From positions 1 to 5,916 of the forward strand of contig CAKTVN010000106.1 in assembly GCA_934623545.1 (NCBI GenBank): a stretch of 5,916 nt of DNA. The letters are read 5' to 3'. Below the pieces are notes generated by a model. That model was not told where the DNA came from and did no database searches. It saw nothing but the letters and a program-made list of their open reading frames with translations. Shown piece after piece: positions 1-4,538 of the stretch (position 1 is the stretch's first letter; each line of letters begins with the position of its first letter). The translations under genes were made by a program, and so were the position numbers. The DNA comes from an uncultured Oscillospiraceae bacterium. GTDB lineage: Bacteria > Bacillota > Clostridia > Oscillospirales > Oscillospiraceae.

Positions 1-405
1 GTGACGAAGCTCCTGTTGGAGCTTGGAACCGGTTTTGCATTTCTCGGAAATCAGTATCACCTGAACGTCGGCGGCGACGATTTTTATATCGACCTGTTGT
101 TCTACAACCTGAACCTTCGCTGCTATGTGGTCATCGAACTTAAGACCGGTGAATTTAAGCCGGAGTACGCGGGACAGCTGAATTTCTATCTTTCGGCGGT
201 CGATGGGATCTTGAGGCAGGAACAGGACAATCCGTCGGTCGGGTTGCTGCTCTGCAAGAGTAAAAATGATCTGGTCGCGGAATACTCGCTGAAGGATATG
301 AGCAAGCCCATCGGAGTGAGCGCTTATCAGGTGACAAGCAAGCTGCCGGAGGAGCTGGAAAAGCAGCTGCCGTCCGTGGAGGATATTCAGAAGCGGATCA
401 AGTAA
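1..405 (+). CDS. yhcG: YhcG/DUF1016-family PD-(D/E)XK nuclease, C-terminal part (5' end outside window)
   Basis: This is the C-terminal nuclease domain of a YhcG-like (DUF1016) protein. The whole visible 134 residues match my memory of that family: a GDDFYIDLLFY segment, then CYVVIELKTGEFKPEYAGQ, then GLLLCKSKN and MSKPIGVS. The PD-(D/E)XK site is visible as Asp31 followed by Glu46-x-Lys48, with Gln59 in the following helix. Full-length members are roughly 340-380 residues with an N-terminal DUF1016_N domain, so more than half of the protein should lie before base 1. The GTG at base 1 is in frame but is probably an internal Val, because conserved nuclease-domain sequence begins immediately. 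The family is a predicted DNA nuclease. Its cellular role is unsettled, and it is often found in accessory regions near restriction-modification or mobile genes. The stop is TAA at 403-405, and a small gene follows 31 nt later on the same strand. I am confident of the family and unsure of the biological role. Confidence 0.9.
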   Translation: MTKLLLELGTGFAFLGNQYHLNVGGDDFYIDLLFYNLNLRCYVVIELKTGEFKPEYAGQLNFYLSAVDGILRQEQDNPSVGLLLCKSKNDLVAEYSLKDMSKPIGVSAYQVTSKLPEELEKQLPSVEDIQKRIK

Positions 406-436
406 AGCAGCGAAAGCCCAAATGGAGGATTGATAG

Positions 437-643
437 ATGCAGAACAAAAAATATCTGGAGTTGGATGCGCTTGCTGCGCCGAACGGCTATGTTGCACCTC
501 CGACGAAAGAGGATCTGGCATACGTTGTCCATTTCCGCAAGACCTGCCAGCGGTATCAGATCGACTTTGCAAAAGCCGATCCGGACGAACGCAACCTCGT
601 GATCCACATGGCAGAGAAAGCATTTTTGCGGAAACGCGCTTGA
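437..643 (+). CDS. Small hypothetical protein, 68 aa
   Basis: I do not recognise a named family. The ATG at 437 is preceded by a good ribosome binding site, GGAGG at 424-428 with 8 nt spacing, which supports real translation. The product is soluble-looking, with no membrane segment or signal peptide. It starts with a MQNKKYLELDALAAPNGYVAPPT segment and continues as a charged, probably helical stretch (residues about 23-68) with the motif DPDERNLVIHMAEKAFLRK near the C-terminus. It lies 31 nt downstream of the YhcG-type gene on the same strand and is probably co-transcribed with it. Codon use is less GC-rich than in the genes to the right, as in the nuclease gene. The abrupt C-terminus (LRKRA, stop TGA) could mean either a natural small protein or the preserved N-terminus of a longer degraded one. 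An overlapping open frame from 430 lacks a matching ribosome binding site and is not preferred. Confidence 0.6.
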   Translation: MQNKKYLELDALAAPNGYVAPPTKEDLAYVVHFRKTCQRYQIDFAKADPDERNLVIHMAEKAFLRKRA

Positions 644-693
644 TTTTGTAGTTGATCGAAGCTGCTCCCACAAGACGAGGGGTCATCTTTAGT

Positions 694-717
694 GTAGCGA
701 TCACACATCGTCGCTAC
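694..717. repeat. 7-bp inverted repeat with 10-nt spacer
   Basis: GTAGCGA (694-700) and TCGCTAC (711-717) are perfect inverted copies. The 3' side is not followed by a T run (GGACTGCATA), so it does not look like an intrinsic terminator. It could be a hairpin in the 3' untranslated region of the + strand transcript, a protein binding site, or chance. Confidence 0.4.
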
Positions 718-795
718 GGACTGCATATCGTTCGCAGCGGCTTTTTATGCTTCACAACAAAAGTCAACTTTCACTTGTTCCGTCTCTTCTCCTCT

Positions 796-830
796 CAAAC
801 TCGCAGCCGCTGTCGCTGGCTGCGAGTTTG
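796..830 (+). terminator. Terminator-like hairpin for the left + strand transcript
   Basis: CAAACTCGCAGCC (796-808) pairs perfectly with GGCTGCGAGTTTG (818-830) around a 9-nt loop, giving a 13-bp stem. On the + strand it is followed by a pyrimidine-rich CTTTCC then AATTTC, a weak U tract. On the - strand it is followed by AGAGGAG, so + is the likelier direction. It lies about 150 nt after the stop of the 68-aa gene, with no other gene between, and would end the yhcG-type operon. Confidence 0.55.
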
Positions 831-909
831 CTTTCCAATTTCTACTGCATGATGCGCCCCGCCGCTTGCGCGGCAGCCTCCCTTCGTATATCCGTGCCGC
901 CGAATTTCT

Positions 910-934
910 GCCCCGCCGGTATTTCCGGCGGGGC
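910..934. repeat. GC-rich perfect hairpin, 10-bp stem, 5-nt loop
   Basis: GCCCCGCCGG (910-919) pairs with CCGGCGGGGC (925-934) around the loop TATTT. Neither strand has a T run directly after the stem. It sits just beyond the protease terminator in the direction of that transcript, so it may be a back-up 3' structure or a dispersed palindrome like those at 3011-3914. Confidence 0.5.
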
Positions 935-941
935 TTCGTGC

Positions 942-976
942 AAAAAATCCCCGGGCGCGCGTTTCGCACCCGGGGA
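942..976 (-). terminator. Rho-independent terminator of the C11 protease gene
   Basis: Read on the - strand, CCCCGGG (from 969-975) pairs with CCCGGGG (from 949-955); an A-T pair (976/948) extends the outer end and an inner GCG/CGC pairing extends the loop side. The stem is followed by TTTTTT (942-947, - strand). It begins 25 nt after the TAA stop of the protease gene at 1001-1003. Hairpin, T run and position all fit an intrinsic terminator. Confidence 0.85.
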
Positions 977-1000
977 AAATTTCAAATCAGGGAATGTGAT

Positions 1001-3010
1001 TTACTCGCCGACCGAGGTATAGATCTCGCCGCCCTCGCAGGTGAACTGCGCCGCGGCGGAGCAGGCATAGTTGCCCATCGCGTCGCGCATCTCAAACATC
1101 ATGGCGTAGACGCCGTCCGGCAGAGCGGCTTCGCCGAAGGCGGTATCCGCCGTGACGGTCAGCGTGTCGGCGGTGTACATCTCAAAGTCGTCGTCGCCGG
1201 ACATGGACGCCATTTTCCAGATGGTCGTGATCTCGTCGCCCTCCTGAAGCAGGCGAAGCTCCTTATCCGCCATGCCGCTTTCGTCGATGCCCTGACGCGC
1301 GCCGAGGATGCTCCACTGCTCGGTGGTGAAGTCATAGACCACGAGCAGGTTGTACGCCTCGCCATTCAGGAGCACGGGCACGGAATAGAGGTTATAATCT
1401 TCCTCCGCGCCGGACAGCTCCATGTAGACAAGGCTGCCGTCGATCGCACCCCAGACGCCGCGGAAGTTGTCATAGAATGTGCCGGTCTCCCAGTCAGCGG
1501 TGATGTCGTTGTCCGTGCCGAGCAGGAGCATGGTGTCGCTCTCCGCGTCGATGTAATACAACTGGAAGGCGATGTCCGCAAGGATGCTGTTCGCATCCGG
1601 ACCGAGGCTTAAGTAGGCGTTTCCGTTCTCGTCGACGTCGAGCGGCGCGCCGTCCCAGCCGGTCGTGGTGAGGTTCTCAATGGCTGGCAGCTCGGAAAGG
1701 TCGAGGTCCGCGATGTACTCGCGCCCGTCCTCGTCCAATTCGCCGGTCAGACCGTAGGAGTAGTAATACTTGAAGCCCGCACCCGCACCGAGCGCCGCGT
1801 AGCCGTAGAAATCGTCCAGATCGCCGTTATAGGAATAGTAGCAGCTCAAGCCGCTGGCATTCGCGCGATAGGGTCCGCGCACCTGATACACGATGCACGC
1901 GTCCAGCGCATCGAGCACAGCACCGGATGCCGCCGTCATGGAGGAAGCCTGCCGCGCGAGGTCGCCCAGGTCGACCATGTTGGTATAGCCCTCGTCTCTG
2001 GTGTTGCCGCCGTAATTCTCGCTGCGGATCGCCGCGCGGGCAAACAGCGAGAAGAACGCCGGGTCCTCACAGGCATTGACCAGACATTCCTTGCCGAAGG
2101 TGTCATACGCCTCGAGCAGCGGCGCGACCTTTGTGAGATCGGTCAGCGAAAGCGTCACATTCTGCTCGGTCCCGACGGCTTCGCAGCCGGCGTAGAACGC
2201 ATCGCAGATCTGTCTGCCAAGCTCCTCCGCGTCCATATACGGGTCCTCCGCCAGCGCGCCGACCCACTGCGTGTAATACCAGCCGTTGCCGGGCTCTACC
2301 TCCTCGGAGGCGACCAGATAATGCGCAAGATCGGTAAAGATATTCGCAACGTCGACGGTCGCCATGAGGCAGGTATCGAAGCCGATCAGGTCGATCGGCG
2401 GAAGCTCCGCAGACGGAGTATAGACGCTGGTGAAGGCGGCATACAGCTCGTCGAGCGTCAGAGAATCGTTGTCGTACAGCTCGTCAAAGGCTGCGCCGGA
2501 GACGGAGCCGCCGCCATGATTCCAGAATACAACAGCGGTGTTGTCGGCGGGATAATTCGTGCTGGCAAATGCAAGGAAATCCGCGAGCGTCTGCGCCTCG
2601 CCCATGCTGGCGGACGGCTGCTCGTCGATCAGCTGTAAGCCCTCGCTGCTGTAGAGGTAGCGCTGGAGCTTCCCGGCGTCGACGACCTCATTCTGCCACG
2701 CGGACGCACCGCCGGTCTCGATGACGACGTTGACGTTCTCCGGCAGCTGCACCTCCAGAAGCTCCGACAAGTCCGCCGTGGCGCAGCCGTTCTGAGATTC
2801 CAGATCGCTGCCGCAGAGATACCAGTAGATCGACCAGCTGCCCTGCTCGGCAGAAACGGTGGGCTCCGCCTCTTCCTGCGGCGCGTCGACTTCGGTCTCG
2901 GCGGCGGGAACGTCCTCTTCATAGGCATCCGTCTCGTCCGGCGTATCGCCGCAGGCGGCGAGCGCCAAAATGAGCGCAAGCGCTAAAAAAATCGCGATCA
3001 GTTTTTTCAT
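1001..3010 (-). CDS. Clostripain-like (peptidase family C11) lipoprotein, 669 aa
   Basis: This is a predicted secreted cysteine protease of family C11, which cleaves after basic residues. The start is the ATG at 3008-3010: it has a GGGAGG ribosome binding site (3018-3023, 7-nt spacing) and gives a lipoprotein signal peptide (MKK, hydrophobic core, lipobox LAAC with Cys20). An upstream in-frame ATG would add 62 residues that destroy the signal peptide. Residues 21-55 form an acidic, Glu/Asp/Pro/Ala-rich linker. The catalytic domain starts near residue 58 (IYWYLCGSDLES). It contains the His motif WNHGGG (His165) and the Cys motif FDTCLMAT (Cys214, after Asp212), the order and spacing of the clostripain dyad. 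Residues about 450-669 look like a beta-rich C-terminal domain that I cannot name. The mature protein is strongly acidic. It should be anchored on the outer face of the membrane and act on extracellular peptides. It has its own promoter and terminator, so it is probably monocistronic. The substrate is unknown. Confidence 0.92.
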   Translation of the reverse strand: MKKLIAIFLALALILALAACGDTPDETDAYEEDVPAAETEVDAPQEEAEPTVSAEQGSWSIYWYLCGSDLESQNGCATADLSELLEVQLPENVNVVIETGGASAWQNEVVDAGKLQRYLYSSEGLQLIDEQPSASMGEAQTLADFLAFASTNYPADNTAVVFWNHGGGSVSGAAFDELYDNDSLTLDELYAAFTSVYTPSAELPPIDLIGFDTCLMATVDVANIFTDLAHYLVASEEVEPGNGWYYTQWVGALAEDPYMDAEELGRQICDAFYAGCEAVGTEQNVTLSLTDLTKVAPLLEAYDTFGKECLVNACEDPAFFSLFARAAIRSENYGGNTRDEGYTNMVDLGDLARQASSMTAASGAVLDALDACIVYQVRGPYRANASGLSCYYSYNGDLDDFYGYAALGAGAGFKYYYSYGLTGELDEDGREYIADLDLSELPAIENLTTTGWDGAPLDVDENGNAYLSLGPDANSILADIAFQLYYIDAESDTMLLLGTDNDITADWETGTFYDNFRGVWGAIDGSLVYMELSGAEEDYNLYSVPVLLNGEAYNLLVVYDFTTEQWSILGARQGIDESGMADKELRLLQEGDEITTIWKMASMSGDDDFEMYTADTLTVTADTAFGEAALPDGVYAMMFEMRDAMGNYACSAAAQFTCEGGEIYTSVGE

Positions 3011-3017
3011 GGAATAT

Positions 3018-3023
3018 CCTCCC
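3018..3023 (-). promoter_or_regulatory. Ribosome binding site deciding the start of the C11 protease
   Basis: On the - strand GGGAGG lies 7 nt before the ATG at 3008-3010. This picks the start that gives the lipoprotein signal peptide over the in-frame ATG 62 codons upstream, which lies beyond the predicted promoter. Confidence 0.85.
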
Positions 3024-3069
3024 TCTTCGGTCTCGCAGGCGCGAGTCCTCTTTTCCATTCTTCCAGACC

Positions 3070-3098
3070 AGTATAGCAAAGCCGCGCACGCTTTGGAA
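3070..3098 (-). promoter_or_regulatory. Extended -10 promoter for the C11 protease gene
   Basis: On the - strand TGC-TATACT (3078-3070) is an extended -10 element. A poor -35 candidate, TTCCAA (3098-3093), lies 17 nt upstream, as is usual for TGn promoters. Transcription would start near 3062, leaving a leader of about 50 nt that includes the GGGAGG site. This also argues that the upstream in-frame ATG is not in the message. Confidence 0.6.
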
Positions 3099-3135
3099 GG
3101 CAGCGGCTCGAAATGTATGAAAATCTTACCCGAAA

Positions 3136-3149
3136 TGCAGCGCGCTGCA
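3136..3149. repeat. 14-nt perfect palindrome upstream of the protease promoter
   Basis: TGCAGCGCGCTGCA is fully self-complementary. It lies about 38 nt upstream of the -35 candidate of the protease promoter, where an activator or other regulator could bind, but the region is rich in palindromes and it may have no regulatory role. Confidence 0.35.
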
Positions 3150-3176
3150 AAAACATGGAAGCAGAAGGCGCGGCGC

Positions 3177-3221
3177 GGAGGCGCAGCCGCCTCCATGGAA
3201 GGGAGCCTCTGCCTTCCATGG
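3177..3221. repeat. Two abutting perfect hairpins
   Basis: GGAGGCG (3177-3183) pairs with CGCCTCC (3188-3194) around CAGC. CCATGGAAGG (3193-3202) pairs with CCTTCCATGG (3212-3221) around a 9-nt loop. The two share bases 3193-3194, so the complete forms exclude each other by two base pairs. On the + strand the second is followed by TTCTGTTTTCCC, which is weakly terminator-like, but no + strand gene is visible to end here. Confidence 0.5.
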
Positions 3222-3269
3222 TTCTGTTTTCCCTCAAAATATCAAAAAATGCCGCCATTTTGAACCTGC

Positions 3270-3291
3270 GGGTCGATGCGGGCATCGACCC
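3270..3291. repeat. 10-bp palindrome with GG centre (dispersed repeat candidate)
   Basis: GGGTCGATGC (3270-3279) and GCATCGACCC (3282-3291) are perfect inverted copies separated by GG. On the - strand the unit reads GTAGGGGTCGATGCCC and onward. From memory, palindromes of the TAGGGG(stem)CCCGC kind are scattered through Clostridia genomes. I cannot confirm that here. Confidence 0.55.
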
Positions 3292-3374
3292 CTACGAAGT
3301 TCTTGATATCGGAAATGTTCCGACTTCCATACGCCAAATATTCAACGGGCGCAAATAAGGACGCTCCACAAAAA

Positions 3375-3481
3375 CCAAAACACAAACCAGCGAAGCGTTT
3401 GTGTTTTGGAAAGGACGAGCAGCGAAATGGACGAGCCCTGCCGCTTGCGGCGGGGCGAGGGATATGGAGCTTGCGAGGACG
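3375..3481. repeat. 107-nt structured repeat, copy 1
   Basis: The unit has two hairpins and conserved flanks. Hairpin A has a perfect 13-bp stem, 3375-3387 with 3397-3409, around a 9-nt apex (CAGCGAAGC). It is followed by AGGACGAGCAGCGAAATGG and hairpin B (3435-3443 with 3448-3456, loop CTTG, one T-G pair), then CGAGGGATATGGAGCTTGCG and AGGACG. Copy 2 lies exactly 246 nt further on and matches at 96 of 107 positions. On the - strand, hairpin A of this copy is followed by TTTTT (3370-3374), so it could also act as an intrinsic terminator for transcripts reading leftwards. No transposase or gene is attached. Confidence 0.85.
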
Positions 3482-3620
3482 CTGCCCGAAGGGCGTTCGG
3501 TCTACGGAAAATGCAACGGAAATACGCACAACGGAACGACTTGTTTTTCCGCGCGTAAGCGCTATTTCGCGTCCTGCGCCTCTTTTTTGCATACTTTTTT
3601 CTGGCAAGACAGAAATGGGA

Positions 3621-3727
3621 CCAAACAGCAAACCAGCGCAGCGTTTGCTGTTTGGAGAGGACGAGCAGCGCAATGGACGAGACCTGCCGCTTGCGGCGGG
3701 GCGAGGGATATGGAGTTTGCGAGGACG
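3621..3727. repeat. 107-nt structured repeat, copy 2
   Basis: The order of elements is the same as in copy 1. Hairpin A is 3621-3633 with 3643-3655 (apex CAGCGCAGC) and hairpin B is 3686-3689 with 3694-3697, extended by T-G and C-G pairs outward. Of the 11 differences from copy 1, six lie in hairpin A and form three compensated base-pair changes (A-T to C-G, C-G to A-T, A-T to G-C), so the stem stays perfect. One difference is in the apex and four are outside. Unlike copy 1, the - strand after hairpin A reads TCCCATTTC, so this copy is not terminator-like. That suggests the stem is kept for another reason. Confidence 0.85.
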
Positions 3728-3772
3728 AATGCCCGCGGAGCGACAGTTGCGGTCTCACCGCAAAAATGGAAC

Positions 3773-3887
3773 CTCCGGTGAATCCGGAGAAAGCCTCCTG
3801 CGTCCTCCGGTCGCAGTTTCCTCCGCGCCTCCGGCGCGGCTTTGCGCCCTCCGGGCGCAAAAGAGCGCTCACCCCCTTTCGGGGTGA
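3773..3887. repeat. Chain of four short perfect hairpins
   Basis: Four perfect stems follow one another: CTCCGG/CCGGAG (3773-3778, 3784-3789), CCGCGCC/GGCGCGG (3823-3829, 3833-3839, loop TCC), TTTGCGCCC/GGGCGCAAA (3841-3849, 3853-3861, loop TCC), and TCACCCC/GGGGTGA (3869-3875, 3881-3887, loop CTTTC). They sit downstream of the membrane protein's terminator in the direction of its transcript. The second and third share the same TCC loop and are separated by one base, as if formed by duplication of a small palindrome. Confidence 0.65.
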
Positions 3888-3889
3888 CG

Positions 3890-3916
3890 AAAAGCACCGC
3901 CTTTCGGCGGTGCTTT
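3890..3916 (-). terminator. Rho-independent terminator overlapping the stop codon of the membrane protein gene
   Basis: Read on the - strand, AAAGCACCGCC (3916-3906) pairs perfectly with GGCGGTGCTTT (3901-3891) around a GAAA tetraloop, and the stem end merges with a TTTT run (3893-3890) followed by CG. The TAA stop codon (3917-3915) supplies the first A residues of the stem, so termination begins within the stop codon. Confidence 0.88.
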
Positions 3917-4379
3917 ACAGCCCTGCGATATGAATGACGCCCTTGCAGACCAGCGTGACGATCACGCCCGCCGCCGCAACGCCGCCGCCGATGGCGGGCA
4001 GCGCGAAGGACATCCGCAGTCCCATCAGCGCCGCGACGAGCGCGCCGGTCCATGCGCCGGTCCCCGGAAGCGGGATCGCGACCAACAGGAAAAGCCCCAG
4101 CATCTCGGACTTTTTGACCTGCATGGATTTTTTCAGCCCGCGCTCCGTCAGCCAGTCGGCAAGCCGCTTCGGCTGACCGCCGAGCCGCTGCATCCAGCCC
4201 AGAATGCGCCGCAGGAACAAAATCACAAACGGCACCGGAAGCAGATTTGCCAGCACGCACAGCGGCAGCAGCAGCCACGGCGGAATATCGTGCGCAAGCC
4301 CATAGGGGATCGCGCCGCGCAGCTCGGAGACCGGCGTCATCGACAGCAGCGCCGTAAAAAGAATCGATTTCAGACTCAC
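3915..4379 (-). CDS. Small multi-drug export family (COG2426, Sm_multidrug_ex) membrane protein, 154 aa
   Basis: This integral membrane protein fits the Sm_multidrug_ex family (COG2426). Two family signatures are visible: PVSELRGAIPYG at residues 16-27 and IPLPGTGAWTGAL at 102-114. They resemble each other (Pro, Glu/Gly, Ala-rich re-entrant-like segments), as expected for an inverted two-half fold. Hydrophobic segments lie at about 5-16, 36-57, 93-106 and 124-150, with a basic loop (58-90) between the halves. The length is typical. Despite the family name, drug export is poorly supported and the substrate is unknown. The start is a GTG at 4379: it is the only canonical start between the in-frame stop at 4398-4400 and the first signature, and it lies about 26 nt after the predicted transcription start. 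No strong ribosome binding site precedes it. An upstream ATG is out of frame. The gene has its own promoter and terminator and appears monocistronic. Confidence 0.85.
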   Translation of the reverse strand: MSLKSILFTALLSMTPVSELRGAIPYGLAHDIPPWLLLPLCVLANLLPVPFVILFLRRILGWMQRLGGQPKRLADWLTERGLKKSMQVKKSEMLGLFLLVAIPLPGTGAWTGALVAALMGLRMSFALPAIGGGVAAAGVIVTLVCKGVIHIAGL

Positions 4380-4412
4380 GTTCGTTCCATCCCATGCTCA
4401 AGATCTGGTTCT

Positions 4413-4441
4413 ATTTTACATGGTATCGTCTTCCACGTCAA
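4413..4441 (-). promoter_or_regulatory. Sigma-A-type promoter for the COG2426 membrane protein gene
   Basis: On the - strand TTGACG (4441-4436), a 17-nt spacer and TAAAAT (4418-4413) match the consensus TTGACA-N17-TATAAT at five positions of six in each box. The start of transcription would be near 4406, giving a short leader of about 26 nt to the GTG. This separates the gene from the carbamate kinase upstream. Confidence 0.8.
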
Positions 4442-4471
4442 ATTAAGAATTGATGAAGCTTTTACCGCCGC

Positions 4472-4509
4472 AAAAGGACCGCCGCCGCATGGGAAGCCCA
4501 TGCGGCGGC
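4472..4509 (-). terminator. Terminator of the ygeW-carbamate kinase transcript
   Basis: A perfect 13-bp stem joins 4481-4493 to 4497-4509 around a 3-nt loop. On the - strand it is followed by GGTCC and then TTTT (4475-4472). It lies 29 nt after the TAA stop of carbamate kinase and before the next gene's promoter. The T run is short and offset by five bases, so confidence is lower than for the other two - strand terminators. Confidence 0.65.
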
Positions 4510-4538
4510 TGAGAAAAAGGGGTAGAAAACAGGCGATC

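Larger units (their letters stand above)
644..1000. other. Gene-free interval between converging genes
   Basis: About 357 nt separate the + strand small gene from the end of the - strand protease gene. I see no credible coding region: the open frames lack ribosome binding sites and recognisable protein sequence. The interval holds an inverted repeat at 694-717, a 13-bp perfect hairpin at 796-830, a 10-bp hairpin at 910-934, and the protease gene's terminator at 942-976. Bases up to about 850 are visibly less GC-rich than those after it, so the boundary between two sequence backgrounds may lie here. Confidence 0.7.
3011..3914. other. 904-nt gene-free mosaic of palindromes and repeats
   Basis: This stretch lies between the 5' end of the protease gene and the 3' end of the membrane protein gene. 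Several long open frames cross it on both strands, but none has a convincing ribosome binding site with a recognisable product. Their predicted peptides are low-complexity and Arg/Pro-rich, and contain the same repeated segment twice. What can be supported is the protease promoter, a 14-nt palindrome, several perfect hairpins, two copies of a 107-nt structured repeat, two T6 runs at 3580-3600, a chain of tightly spaced hairpins, and the terminator of the next gene. I infer a landing zone of lineage-specific dispersed repeats. A structured non-coding RNA cannot be excluded. Confidence 0.7.

Noticed and set aside
721..745. A possible terminator (CTGC...GCAG followed by CTTTTT)
   Set aside because: The stem is only 4 bp with a 9-nt loop. 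The nearby 796-830 hairpin is a much better candidate.
866..1612. A + strand 248-codon frame
   Set aside because: It is antisense to the 3' part of the C11 protease gene and crosses its terminator, and the product resembles no family.
3559..3600. A terminator or promoter suggested by the two T6 runs
   Set aside because: No stable stem directly precedes the T runs on the + strand (only GCGC/GCGC pairings), and I find no pair of promoter boxes at correct spacing.
3242..3673. A - strand 143-codon frame, with an internal ATG near 3592 (MQKRGAG...)
   Set aside because: It crosses both hairpin-rich repeats and repeats a peptide segment encoded elsewhere in the same region. No family is recognised. 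Treated as a translation of a dispersed repeat.
3375..3727. A CRISPR-like array
   Set aside because: There are only two units, each 107 nt with internal hairpins, and no short regular repeats or cas genes.
3276..3887. A + strand 203-codon frame
   Set aside because: It contains the same repeat peptide twice (DEQRNGR...LPLAAGRGIWSLRGR) and runs through several hairpins. Its ATG lies inside the 3270-3291 palindrome and has no ribosome binding site.
3562..4401. A 279-codon - strand frame with an ATG just upstream of the membrane protein's GTG
   Set aside because: It overlaps the membrane protein gene out of frame and then reads through the terminator and repeats. The product is Arg/Ala-rich and unrecognisable.
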